IMG/VR virus record: IMGVR_UViG_3300040808_001646
Span: 1 to 26,514 of that record
Length of the DNA: 26,514 nt
Direction: 5' to 3' (one strand)
Origin: a virus
This document shows positions 7,006 to 15,349 of this stretch, piece by piece. Each line of letters starts with the position of its first letter. Within the stretch, counting starts at the first letter, position 1. A program made the position numbers and the translations under genes. The notes under the pieces were generated by a model. That model was not told the origin of the DNA and ran no database searches. It saw only the letters and a list, made by a program, of their open reading frames with translations.

Positions 7006-7512
7006 CTATACTAGCAACGAATACTCTATCACTTCACATTGTCTACTAATATCCTTGACAAAAAATGCACATAATGGTTTTTCTCCGTCTGTGATAGGAA
7101 CACTAAGTAGTTGTCCGTTTTTCATTTTTGGAAAATACCATTTTACATCTGAGTAAAAGTTTACAATTTCTATTTCTGCAAAGTCTACTTTATAACTTGA
7201 TAATGGATTAAAAAGAAATGCTTCGAAGCCTCTGTTGTTAAGACTTGTAAGGGGAAGTATTTCTAAATCATTACCACTTTCTGAACATCCTACTGCAACA
7301 CTCCAATCAACTGGCATTGTAATTTCATGCCCATTAATATTAATTACCATTGCAGGAGAACTAAAGCTCTCAAGAAAGATTAAAGGTACAAAAAAGAAGT
7401 CAGGGTTTTTAGGATCGCTGTTGTCTAGTACACTGAAGCGTACATCATCTTCTATTTCATCTGGTAACTTATCTAAGTGAAAGCACTCGTTTTCTAATGT
7501 TAATATTCTCAT
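7006..7512 (-). CDS. Conserved protein encoded next to uvsW, unknown function
   Basis: I start this protein (168 residues) at the ATG at 7512, which overlaps the uvsW stop by 4 nt (ATGA), rather than at an in-frame TTG at 7518. It opens MRILTLENECFHLDKL and contains conserved-looking stretches FNPLSSYKVDFAEIEIV, VKWYFPKMKNGQLLSVPI and CAFFVKDISRQ. It looks like a soluble beta-rich protein. My recollection is that a similar protein accompanies uvsW in marine T4-like phages, but I know no function for it. Confidence 0.75.
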   Translation of the reverse strand: MRILTLENECFHLDKLPDEIEDDVRFSVLDNSDPKNPDFFFVPLIFLESFSSPAMVININGHEITMPVDWSVAVGCSESGNDLEILPLTSLNNRGFEAFLFNPLSSYKVDFAEIEIVNFYSDVKWYFPKMKNGQLLSVPITDGEKPLCAFFVKDISRQCEVIEYSLLV

Positions 7513-8972
7513 TGCCAATCTACCTTTTCTATTGTGAAGGGGTATTGGGCTTCCTTATAAAACTTTTTGCGTTGTGTAAGGTGCCGCTTCGCAAACTTAC
7601 AAGTGCTTGTAAGATCCCATATTTGTACGAAGTCTTTGTCCTTTGCCTTTCTAACGCCTCTACCAATTGATTGAATTACACGAACAAAAGACTTACCAGG
7701 TTCAAGCAGTACCAAGTTAAAAATGCGAGGAATGTTGATACCAACGGCAGCCACACCATAGGTAGCAATGACCACCTGATTATCGCCCGTATTAATATCG
7801 TCATACGCATCTTTCCTGTCCTTTAGTTTTACATCTCCTTTAACAAAGACGCTTCCTGGTATAAGTTCGTGTAGCATCTCGCCTGCTGAAATACGATCTA
7901 CTAGTATTAGTGTATTGCCTGATTCTTTAACTGTGTTTAATAGTTTGCCTATATATTCTATTCTTGCTGTGTTTGTTGTTAGATATTTTAATTCTGATTG
8001 ATAATCATTATGTGCTACTGTATCCATTAGCTGTACAATGTTAACATGCACTTGTGATAGTACACCTTTGTCTTGTAGTTCTTTAGCACTGATCTGTCCG
8101 ATAACAGGACCTAAGCTAGCATGAATACTTTCAAACTCAAACTTCTCTTTAGGTACTGTACCAGTTAGTCCCCAACGGATAGGAGCGTTGCGTAGGTTGC
8201 GTGTAAGCAAGTTCTTAAGAACTTCTGCTTTAGCTTGGTGTACTTCGTCGACAATAATAGTGCTTACACCTTCTAAAAACTCTGCAAGGCTTAATATAGC
8301 CGCGCCGTCTTTGTGTCGCTTGTCAAGTATATTCAAACTCTGCCAAGTGCATATAGTGTGAGTCTTACCTAGTTCTTTTCTGTCTCCGAAGTACACCCCT
8401 ACGTCTAACCCACAATTGATATAGTCTTCTTCAGTTTGTGTAACAAGACTTTTGTTAGGCACAATTACAAGACTACGTCCGTACGGCTCACTAATATGTG
8501 ACAGGGTAGCAGTTGTGATTGTCTTACCTGCTCCTGTTGCAATCTCTTGCAAGCTCTGTGGGTTTTGTAGAAAGTTGTTGATTGCTGTGACCTGATAGTC
8601 ACGCAGTATTATTTCTTCGCCTTCTGCTGGATGTCCTTTAGGCCAGCGTACACCTTGGTCCGCCCAGTAACGTTCTGTGATAGGCTGAAAGTCTAATTGT
8701 ATAGGATGTCTACGATCATCAATGTCTACAATTTCGACACGATTCTTTTGCAAAACTTCAACAATAGTATCAAGATGATTAACGTAGCCGGTACCGCCAA
8801 TACCAAAGAAAGCCACTTTGCCATCCCAACGTCCCAGTTTATATTGGGGCATGTATCGAGCGTAAGGCACTTCAAATTTAAGAGCATTCGCGAGCTTTCG
8901 CCGTACGTCAACTTCTAAACCCTCCAGTTTTATGTTTACTTCATCTTCAATAATTAATCTACAACTTGCCAT
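7509..8972 (-). CDS. uvsW: UvsW-type SF2 DNA/RNA helicase
   Basis: UvsW in T4 unwinds branched DNA and R-loops and helps switch from origin-dependent to recombination-dependent replication. The 487-residue product is close to T4 UvsW in length (503). After an N-terminal domain of about 120 residues comes the Q-motif-like LRDYQ (123-127), Walker A ATGAGKT (145-151), the DEVH box (242-245), motif III GLTGT (268-272), and motif VI QSIGRGVRK (434-442). The gene overlaps its upstream neighbour by one base and its downstream neighbour by 4 nt. It is the second gene read from the sigma70-like promoter at 10226-10254, consistent with early or middle expression. Confidence 0.95.
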   Translation of the reverse strand: MASCRLIIEDEVNIKLEGLEVDVRRKLANALKFEVPYARYMPQYKLGRWDGKVAFFGIGGTGYVNHLDTIVEVLQKNRVEIVDIDDRRHPIQLDFQPITERYWADQGVRWPKGHPAEGEEIILRDYQVTAINNFLQNPQSLQEIATGAGKTITTATLSHISEPYGRSLVIVPNKSLVTQTEEDYINCGLDVGVYFGDRKELGKTHTICTWQSLNILDKRHKDGAAILSLAEFLEGVSTIIVDEVHQAKAEVLKNLLTRNLRNAPIRWGLTGTVPKEKFEFESIHASLGPVIGQISAKELQDKGVLSQVHVNIVQLMDTVAHNDYQSELKYLTTNTARIEYIGKLLNTVKESGNTLILVDRISAGEMLHELIPGSVFVKGDVKLKDRKDAYDDINTGDNQVVIATYGVAAVGINIPRIFNLVLLEPGKSFVRVIQSIGRGVRKAKDKDFVQIWDLTSTCKFAKRHLTQRKKFYKEAQYPFTIEKVDWQ

Positions 8973-10219
8973 TATAGTATATCTAATTTCCTTGTATATT
9001 TCATCATCGTAGAAACTTCGTCATCATAATGAATGATTAAATCAAAGTCTTCAGACCAATAAGATAGTTTAGTATGCACACGCTGACTCTGTAACATAAG
9101 CATTGTTCTTGGATTACAATTACTTTTTAAAAGCGGCTTATTAATCTTTTCTCTACTAATATACACTATTTTTGTATTGTTGTCAATCGGAGAGTTTAAT
9201 TCTTGTTCTTTGATATATTCGTTAAACCCATTGCTCTTACTTGATTCTAATCTAAATAAAACACTAATTTGTTCTGCTGGAATAATATTTTTGAAATGCT
9301 TGTGTGTTTGCACAAGAGTATCAAAAGGCATATCTTCGTCTAATAAAATTACTAGCGGATATCTTTCTAGATCGTTTATTGATTGTACTATGTTATCAAG
9401 TGTCCAAGACTTTTTATCTATAAAAATATTAGCGTTTTCTCTGTTAACAATTTTTTGTGTAAGTGTAGAATAATTTGTTAGACTATCCGCAAAAGAGTTA
9501 TCAAAGGAATGTATACCATACAACAAACTACGATCTTTATATAAGACGACATTGTCGCTGCTTAATTTGCCTAATTCTTCTTCAATACTTTTTACACCAT
9601 TAGGATGTAGATTTTTCAACTGCATATTTTCTACACAAGGCAAATGATTTGTTTCTTGTAGTGCAGCAACCTTTTCATAGTAATCGATTAATTCTTGATC
9701 TATTTCAAAGTTTTTGTCTTTGAAAGTTTTAACAATGTTGTAAGCATTTTTTTCATTTAACATAAAGAAGTGCTCGTGCGAGCCCTTTTCATGTAGCTTT
9801 TCATTATGCGGACATACGATAGACTGTAGATCTACAATTAATTTTTTACTAAAAGGAAAACGTACTTTAATCCAATTCCAAGATTCTTTATATCGTTCGT
9901 ACGGAACATTTTGATATACAACTGCATTATCAACAATCTTAATATATTTGCTGCGATCAATTTGACGTAGGGGTTGTCTAAGGGTTTGTACAGCATTATC
10001 AAAATCTTGTTTGTATAATAAAAACTGAGGTTTGTATGCTTGCAGCTTTTCTTGCATTAGAGCAAACTGTCTATCAGTAAGAGGTGTACCTTTAAAAGCC
10101 TGTCTTGCAATGCTGTACATTATAGTAGCGTCAGACGACTCTATGTCTATCTTTGCTCCAGTACGCATACCGGCTAACATCTCAAGGAGATCTTCTATTG
10201 TTTCAGCTTTATGTTTCAT
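8972..10219 (-). CDS. Unknown protein, first gene of the uvsW operon
   Basis: This 415-residue protein has no recognised family. The N-terminal third is helical and begins IEDLLEMLAGMRTGAKIDIESS. A short CPHNEKLHEKGSHEH segment near residue 136 is rich in Cys and His. The C-terminal half alternates strands and helices (LVILLDEDMPF, ISVLFRLES, KIVYISREKI, DLIIHYDDE), suggesting a Rossmann-like or helicase-like fold without a visible Walker A. It directly precedes uvsW with a one-base overlap, so a partner role in helicase or recombination work is an inference. A near-consensus sigma70 promoter ends 6 nt before its ATG, leaving essentially no 5' leader and no Shine-Dalgarno. Confidence 0.75.
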   Translation of the reverse strand: MKHKAETIEDLLEMLAGMRTGAKIDIESSDATIMYSIARQAFKGTPLTDRQFALMQEKLQAYKPQFLLYKQDFDNAVQTLRQPLRQIDRSKYIKIVDNAVVYQNVPYERYKESWNWIKVRFPFSKKLIVDLQSIVCPHNEKLHEKGSHEHFFMLNEKNAYNIVKTFKDKNFEIDQELIDYYEKVAALQETNHLPCVENMQLKNLHPNGVKSIEEELGKLSSDNVVLYKDRSLLYGIHSFDNSFADSLTNYSTLTQKIVNRENANIFIDKKSWTLDNIVQSINDLERYPLVILLDEDMPFDTLVQTHKHFKNIIPAEQISVLFRLESSKSNGFNEYIKEQELNSPIDNNTKIVYISREKINKPLLKSNCNPRTMLMLQSQRVHTKLSYWSEDFDLIIHYDDEVSTMMKYTRKLDIL

Positions 10220-10225
10220 GTAAAC

Positions 10226-10254
10226 ATTATAACTTAAAATAGCTTAGAAGTCAA
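10226..10254 (-). promoter_or_regulatory. Sigma70-type promoter of the uvsW/kds operon
   Basis: On the minus strand TTGACT (10249-10254) and TATAAT (10226-10231) are separated by exactly 17 nt, one mismatch from full consensus. The ATG of the downstream gene begins 7 nt after the -10 box, so the expected start site coincides with the start codon. The -35 box lies inside the 3' end of the KpsS-like gene. It probably drives the long operon down to position 906 with host RNA polymerase. Confidence 0.8.
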
Positions 10255-11082
10255 GCGATTAAGTGGCAATCCGTCTGCTATTTCGTCTACAGTGTATTCT
10301 GTCCAAGCGTAGTCATTTAACCACTGCTGCCTTTCTGGCTGTAGAGGAGACTCTATAAATGCATAATTATTATTTGCAACAGTATATGCTAGGCTTTCAG
10401 GTCCAGTAAAGGCAGGAATACCATTTATTACACTGTGTATTCCTGGATTACTTGACCAGCTTACTGTTGCCCATATATTGTCAAACTTCATATCAAAGTC
10501 GTCGTATGTTCCGGGCAGTTGTCTTGGATCTTGTCTATAAACATTTTTATATTGATGCTCGATTGCGTCTAATCTACATCTTGGATGAGGGCGAAACAGT
10601 ATAGGTCTTTTGCTATGTCTTTGTATTTGATCAATAGTATCCATAACCCATTTGCTCATGCTTGGCATGTTTTGCCATTGTAAACTTTTATCGTGTTGTC
10701 CACAAATTAAAATAAATTCGCCGTCATTGCGCCAAGGTTTTAAAGTAAGTCCAAGTAACGTAGCACGATCAGGACTATTACCCACATCACCAAAATAAGC
10801 ACTACGATTAATTCCATTAATACCTACTTTCCATGTTGTGCCTCGTTTGATGCCGCCTACTTCTAGGACCACCACCGGTTTGGATTGTGCCAGTGCCCGT
10901 TCCCAGATAGCTTTATTCGAAGCCATTCTGCCATGCCAAAGAACACTCCAAATAACATCAACATCGCAAACAGGATCATTGTAAACAACATCATGACCAG
11001 CAGTATTGAGACTGTGAGCAAAGGCATCAAAAATTGGTTTACTATTGAGTGCGCCATATTGTGTCCATAAACTAAATTTCAT
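10234..11082 (-). CDS. KpsS/KpsC-like capsule (Kdo) transferase-like protein
   Basis: The 282-residue protein resembles the GT-B-like domains of KpsS/KpsC capsule proteins, which transfer Kdo from CMP-Kdo onto capsule lipid. The key block is LFRPHPRC (about 162-169, the HP motif) followed by ATVSWSSNPGIHSVINGIPAF (about 205-225), which mirrors the family's SS/TSN-x-G...EAL..GKPV. An ADG-like C-terminal tail (YTVDEIADGLP) is shared with the two paralogues at 11961 and 12829. CMP-Kdo is made by KdsA and KdsB in this same window, which strengthens the call. Its own 40-nt upstream gap is shared with a divergent glycosyltransferase gene; no clear promoter was found there. Confidence 0.75.
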   Translation of the reverse strand: MKFSLWTQYGALNSKPIFDAFAHSLNTAGHDVVYNDPVCDVDVIWSVLWHGRMASNKAIWERALAQSKPVVVLEVGGIKRGTTWKVGINGINRSAYFGDVGNSPDRATLLGLTLKPWRNDGEFILICGQHDKSLQWQNMPSMSKWVMDTIDQIQRHSKRPILFRPHPRCRLDAIEHQYKNVYRQDPRQLPGTYDDFDMKFDNIWATVSWSSNPGIHSVINGIPAFTGPESLAYTVANNNYAFIESPLQPERQQWLNDYAWTEYTVDEIADGLPLNRLTSKLF

Positions 11083-11122
11083 CTGTTAAATATCCGTATA
11101 ACATATTTACACGAGGAAGTAC

Positions 11123-11980
11123 ATGTCAGATATAACTGTGGTTACAACTTTTCACCAACCGGGGCTTAGCCTATATGGTCAACGTTTTTTAGATAGTTTT
11201 GCAGAGAGGGTAGACAAACGAATTAAACTTTTAGTTTATGCAGAAGACTGTACTCCAGTAAATCCAGATCCTACAAGGATAGAAATATTAGATGCAAAAC
11301 AAGCATTGCCTAAATTAAATGCATTCAAAGAACGTTGGAAAGATGAACCTAAAGCGAACGGAATACCTCCAGCAGATATTAAAGCAAGACGTCCAAGAGA
11401 TTGGAATAAAGAATTTAAATGGCATGCTATAAGATTTGCTAATAAAGTATATGCAGTGTTTGATGCGTGTGAAAGATCCAAAGATTGGTGTGTATGGATG
11501 GACGCAGACACGTTCGTACACAGCGATTGGAGTTACGAACAATTTATAGAGCTATTACCTGTGAATGCTTGGATTACCTACGTTGGTAGAGGAAAAGGCT
11601 CACAGACTTGGCCAGAATGTGGATTTTATGGCATGAACCTAAATCATCCTGTATGTCATGAATTCTTAAAAGAGTTTGAGCGCATGTACGAAGATGCAGA
11701 CAATGGAATTTTTACATTAGAAGAATGGCATGATAGTTTTGTGTTTGGGCACATACTTAACGATCTAAAAGTACACTTTCCTACTGCACACGATTACAGT
11801 GCTGAAATGTATTTACGTGAAGCAAAGACAGGCGGCGGTGGCCATCCACTTATTAACGGACCTCTAGGCAAATGGATTGATCATATGAAAGGTGTTCGCA
11901 AAAATGAAGGTCGTAGTAGAGATAAAGATATTATGGTAAATCGAAATGAAGAGTATTGGACTAAACGTACTGTTTCATAA
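11123..11980 (+). CDS. Putative glycosyltransferase (DxD type)
   Basis: This 285-residue plus-strand protein looks like a GT-A glycosyltransferase. It begins VVTTFHQPGLSLYGQRFLDSF, typical of the first nucleotide-binding strand of such enzymes, and carries a DxD motif in WMDADTF (D127, D129). Later segments, CGFYGMNLNHPVC, WHDSFVFGHIL and the Gly-rich GGGGHP...GPLGKWIDHMKG, fit acceptor-binding and C-terminal regions. The start is supported by GAGGAAGTAC-ATG. It is divergent from the KpsS-like gene and overlaps the next KpsS-like gene tail-to-tail by 20 nt. Sugar specificity unknown. Confidence 0.8.
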   Translation: MSDITVVTTFHQPGLSLYGQRFLDSFAERVDKRIKLLVYAEDCTPVNPDPTRIEILDAKQALPKLNAFKERWKDEPKANGIPPADIKARRPRDWNKEFKWHAIRFANKVYAVFDACERSKDWCVWMDADTFVHSDWSYEQFIELLPVNAWITYVGRGKGSQTWPECGFYGMNLNHPVCHEFLKEFERMYEDADNGIFTLEEWHDSFVFGHILNDLKVHFPTAHDYSAEMYLREAKTGGGGHPLINGPLGKWIDHMKGVRKNEGRSRDKDIMVNRNEEYWTKRTVS

Positions 11981-12881
11981 ACTCCCATGCTTCGCCTGAC
12001 GAAGTTTCTGCAAAGCTCCAATGACACATACTAATGCGTTCTATCCAGTCTTGTCTTTCGTGTAATGCTGGATTTTCTATTGTTGATAAATCAAAGTTAG
12101 CAACTTCGCTGTACATACTGTAACTTTTATCAGTATCCATTTGATAAACCGGTACCCCTTCTATTAGACTAGCTACTCCTGGACTACTATTAAAAACTAC
12201 AGTGGCCCATGCGTTTTTTAAATCTTCTGTTAAAGGAAAGTCGATATTTGAAAAATGTTCTTTTGGGAATCGTTGACGTAGCTGTTGGTATGTTTTTTTG
12301 TCGCCCGGGTGTGCTCTTATTTTTATTGGACGGTCAGTATATTGTCTTATTTCTTTTATAGTTCTTTTACAAAATTTTTCAACATCATTGTCTTTCATAC
12401 TCCAACCGCCATTCCGTTGGAGACATAAAAGGATGTAATGACCATTTGTTTTATAATCTTTTAGATCTATACCGTAATTTGTTTTTATTTTTTTCCATCT
12501 ACTCGGATCAATATCTTTATCAAAATAAAACCCGGTGTCTCTAAATACTCCATCATAGCTGTATCGCAAATAATGAAATGGTTTATTAGATTTATTTAAG
12601 TATAAAAATAAATTACTATCTACAATTAAAGAGCGTTTTTTTCTAGCCCGTTGAAGTTCGATTACATCTCTTCGTAATTTTAGATGTGGTAGGTTTTTTG
12701 AATTTGCATGTACAAATCCTTGTAAAACAGCAACATCGCAGTCTACAGGAGTTAACCCAGTATAACTTATTCCGTTGTCGCCTTTTGCTTTTACTCCTGA
12801 AATAAAATTATTGAGTATTGCTGGTTTTTCAGGACTCGTGTTTTTTGTCGGGATTCCAGACAGGTAACTCACCACTCTCAT
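11961..12881 (-). CDS. KpsS/KpsC-like capsule (Kdo) transferase-like protein
   Basis: From the ATG at 12881 the protein has 306 residues; this start has a strong GGGAGG Shine-Dalgarno 6 nt upstream, better than an in-frame codon at 12899. The body matches the paralogue at 10234: IKIRAHPGDKKTYQQL carries the HP motif, followed by WATVVFNSSPGVASLIEGVPVYQ and a C-terminal CHWSFAETSSGEAWEFM that is close to the end of the 12829-14535 protein. The N-terminal half is not conserved. It overlaps the upstream gene by 53 nt. A Kdo-transferase-like role is inferred from the family and from kdsA/kdsB nearby. Confidence 0.75.
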   Translation of the reverse strand: MRVVSYLSGIPTKNTSPEKPAILNNFISGVKAKGDNGISYTGLTPVDCDVAVLQGFVHANSKNLPHLKLRRDVIELQRARKKRSLIVDSNLFLYLNKSNKPFHYLRYSYDGVFRDTGFYFDKDIDPSRWKKIKTNYGIDLKDYKTNGHYILLCLQRNGGWSMKDNDVEKFCKRTIKEIRQYTDRPIKIRAHPGDKKTYQQLRQRFPKEHFSNIDFPLTEDLKNAWATVVFNSSPGVASLIEGVPVYQMDTDKSYSMYSEVANFDLSTIENPALHERQDWIERISMCHWSFAETSSGEAWEFMKQYV

Positions 12882-14535
12882 TAACCACCTCCCATGCATA
12901 TCCAGAACTAAGTTCTGGAACTGTGAATTGACAATACCCTAAGTGCGCAAAAAATGCATCTGTCTCGTCTCTTGTTGGTATTCTCGGATTGTCGATATTA
13001 GAAATATCTGTTTCTGCAATACTACTTGCTGCATTCGGCCCTAATACTAGAGCAGGTTTACCCTCCATAAGAGCTTCTACAGCAGCAATACTATTATATG
13101 TAACAAGACAATGGACATCGTCTTGAAGTGCAGCTCTCATAGTTTTTGTAGTAACACGCTCTGTTCTATTAGGTTTCATTCTAATTTCGATTGGTCTATC
13201 TGTATGTTTTTTTAAGGCTTGTATAGTTTGTTTAACCCATTCTTCAGGACTAGGTTGATTAAACAGATCCATTACTTTTAAACTAGGTGGACAGATTAAA
13301 ATTTTTCTGCCTGGAGTAAATTTTCTAAATTTATATCCAAATGTCTTAGCACGATCCATAGGTCGTTCTAAAATAGGTCCGCAATTGTGAAGATCATTTT
13401 TTGTAACTCTATGAACAAGTTTACTTTTTATATTACCATAATACCCAGTATCCACAGTATAGAATGTCCTTCCAGACTGCCAGCATTCCTGTATAGCCTT
13501 TCGACTGCCGCCACCGACGCCGCGGATAACTAATGCATTATCAGTATGTTTTTCATCTTCGTAACTGCTTATTACTCCGTTACTACCTCTAACAAAACTC
13601 TGTAATATAGGATCGTATACTAAATCTTTTTTTTCTAAATTTATTTCGCTTGTATTAATTGCTGCTATTTTTGACATTGTTTCCTTTATCCTTTGACCTA
13701 ATTCTAACCAATCAGTATCATAAAACTTGCTATCTGGATCTACAATATAATTTAGCACATCTTTTAGTACTTCGGTATGTCTTTCATTTAAATTATTAAA
13801 TGTTGATCCTTTAAATTGTTTTGCAGCATTTTTTTGTTTAATAACTTTCTTTTCTACAAGTAACCAATCTGCTGCATATTCACATTTTTGGTAATCTTTA
13901 AACCAAGGGCCGCCTTCTGTATAATGCAATGCTCTAGGTCGACCGTCGTCAGGTTGATGATACCAGCCTACTAACCAATTCCATGTATGAGGTAGCTCTC
14001 CTATTTCTTTGTCGTCTAACCAACTAAATCTATGTAAAAATTGTCCGGTTGTTTCGGGATCATTTACTAATTCTTTTGTAATAATTTTATTAGATGGATG
14101 ACCACAATTCCATAGTACCATTGAACTCCAATTTTTTCTTGGATAAATGTGCTGAGCTTTTCCGTCCATTTTTTTGCCAGGCTTTGGTGTATAGTCATGT
14201 TTTGCACACATAACAGCAAAATTGTCGTTACAATGATCAAACAGTTTTCCAACATCATCTAAAAATACAAAATCGCAATCTATAAAGAGTGCCCAACCGC
14301 TAAAATTCATAAGCTCAGGCACAAGGAATCTACTAAAAGTAAATTCAGTAGAACCCAACTTGTCTTGCTCGCGCCAATACATTTCGTTTTGTGCTAACTC
14401 ACTTAATTTTATTGGTATAATTTCTACATCGTTTGGATATCTTGCTCTATCTAATATACTTTGTTTTGCAACTTCGTACGCAATATCTTCGCGGCTATCA
14501 TAGCCAATAAAAACTTTATATTTGATTTCGCTCAT
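12829..14535 (-). CDS. Two-domain glycosyltransferase: GT8-like plus KpsS-like
   Basis: This 568-residue protein fuses two transferase domains. Residues 1 to about 225 are GT8-like: VFIGYDSREDIAYEVAKQSIL at the start, the metal-binding DCD (86-88) in ALFIDCDFVFLDD, and HYTEGGPWF (204-212) near the domain end. A helical linker (about 230-300) follows. Residues about 310-568 are KpsS/KpsC-like: RGVGGGSRKA, EIRMKPNRTER in place of the HP motif, VTYNSIAAVEALMEGKPALVLG, and an ending CQFTVPELSSGYAWEVV shared with the paralogue downstream. The fusion suggests two sequential sugar transfers by one protein. The HP-to-KP change in the second domain could alter or weaken its activity. Confidence 0.85.
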   Translation of the reverse strand: MSEIKYKVFIGYDSREDIAYEVAKQSILDRARYPNDVEIIPIKLSELAQNEMYWREQDKLGSTEFTFSRFLVPELMNFSGWALFIDCDFVFLDDVGKLFDHCNDNFAVMCAKHDYTPKPGKKMDGKAQHIYPRKNWSSMVLWNCGHPSNKIITKELVNDPETTGQFLHRFSWLDDKEIGELPHTWNWLVGWYHQPDDGRPRALHYTEGGPWFKDYQKCEYAADWLLVEKKVIKQKNAAKQFKGSTFNNLNERHTEVLKDVLNYIVDPDSKFYDTDWLELGQRIKETMSKIAAINTSEINLEKKDLVYDPILQSFVRGSNGVISSYEDEKHTDNALVIRGVGGGSRKAIQECWQSGRTFYTVDTGYYGNIKSKLVHRVTKNDLHNCGPILERPMDRAKTFGYKFRKFTPGRKILICPPSLKVMDLFNQPSPEEWVKQTIQALKKHTDRPIEIRMKPNRTERVTTKTMRAALQDDVHCLVTYNSIAAVEALMEGKPALVLGPNAASSIAETDISNIDNPRIPTRDETDAFFAHLGYCQFTVPELSSGYAWEVVNESGELPVWNPDKKHES

Positions 14536-14538
14536 CTG

Positions 14539-15306
14539 CTAATCTCTTCTTTCTATGTCATCTTCTGTTAGTTCGTTGCCCATCCAAACTTCTATAACTC
14601 GTGCAGTAGTTTGTCCTATATTAGTTGCTTTATGCCAGGTGTTTACTGGTATATCTGTACTCTGACCTGACTTCACATTTAATGTTTCTCGTACACCATC
14701 TGGATATTCAAGATCCATTTTTATATATCCCTCAACAATATGCCAGTGTTCACTACGTTTAAAATGTCTTTGATCGCTTAAAGCTTTACCTGCATCGAAT
14801 GCAAGTTGTTTTACTTGCCAACCTTCGCCCTTGTCTAATACAGTGTATCTACCCCAGGCACGTTCTGTAGTAGGCTGGCTCCATTCTTTAAGGATCCAAC
14901 TGCTTGAATTCTTTTTGTCTTTGCCGCCAACGCCCCAGGCAAACTCGCACCAACGATAATCACCGTACACTTCATACTCAGGTGTAGTAGTATCAGTTCT
15001 GTCTCCGCCATTAGCAAAGATCATAACGTCATCACCTGTAATCATTGTTGCTACTTGACCGATTGCTTTGTTCGCTGTGTTGTCTAAATCGTCGAATCCG
15101 ATAACCTGATCAACTACTGCTAGTTCTTTGATAATAGCAGCCCGTTCATCAAACGGCATAAACGGACGGCCTTTTTTACGTGTAAGCCAAGCATCTGAAT
15201 TAAGGCCAACAACTAAGTGATCTCCAAGTTCTCGTGCTGCTTTAAAGTATGCAATGTGCCCTGAGTGTAAGGGATCAAAGCCTCCAGTAACTAAAACTAC
15301 TTTCAT
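14539..15306 (-). CDS. RfaE/HldE-type cytidylyltransferase fused to ManC-type cupin
   Basis: The 255-residue protein has an N-terminal nucleotidyltransferase (1 to about 130) with GGFDPLHSGH (8-17), GLNSD, KGRPFMPFDERAAII and the FDD-x-DNTANKAI region, very close to the nucleotide-transfer half of HldE/RfaE. The C-terminal part (about 148-250) is a cupin like the isomerase domain of ManC: ERAWGRYTVLDKGEGWQVK, HFKRSEHWHIVEG (H187, H189) and GQSTDIPVNTWHKATN. The combination suggests activation of a sugar- or polyol-phosphate plus its isomerisation, but the substrate is unknown. The sugar-1-P guanylyltransferase part of ManC is absent. A TATAAATA late promoter sits 5 nt before the ATG, without a Shine-Dalgarno. 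Confidence 0.88.
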   Translation of the reverse strand: MKVVLVTGGFDPLHSGHIAYFKAARELGDHLVVGLNSDAWLTRKKGRPFMPFDERAAIIKELAVVDQVIGFDDLDNTANKAIGQVATMITGDDVMIFANGGDRTDTTTPEYEVYGDYRWCEFAWGVGGKDKKNSSSWILKEWSQPTTERAWGRYTVLDKGEGWQVKQLAFDAGKALSDQRHFKRSEHWHIVEGYIKMDLEYPDGVRETLNVKSGQSTDIPVNTWHKATNIGQTTARVIEVWMGNELTEDDIERRD

Positions 15307-15311
15307 GTAGA

Positions 15312-15319
15312 TATTTATA
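15312..15319 (-). promoter_or_regulatory. T4-type late promoter (TATAAATA)
   Basis: Minus-strand TATAAATA followed by TCTAC and the ATG at 15306. With -13 to -6 placement the start site falls on the A of the start codon. It would drive the cytidylyltransferase-cupin gene and the glycosyltransferase genes downstream of it. Confidence 0.75.
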
Positions 15320-15349
15320 TACGCACTTTATAACTAGTAAGTTTTATGA

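Noticed and set aside
11083-11122. Divergent late promoter between the KpsS-like gene and the plus-strand glycosyltransferase
   Set aside because: TAAATA-like pieces are present, but none has the TATAAATA core at 4-5 nt from a start codon.
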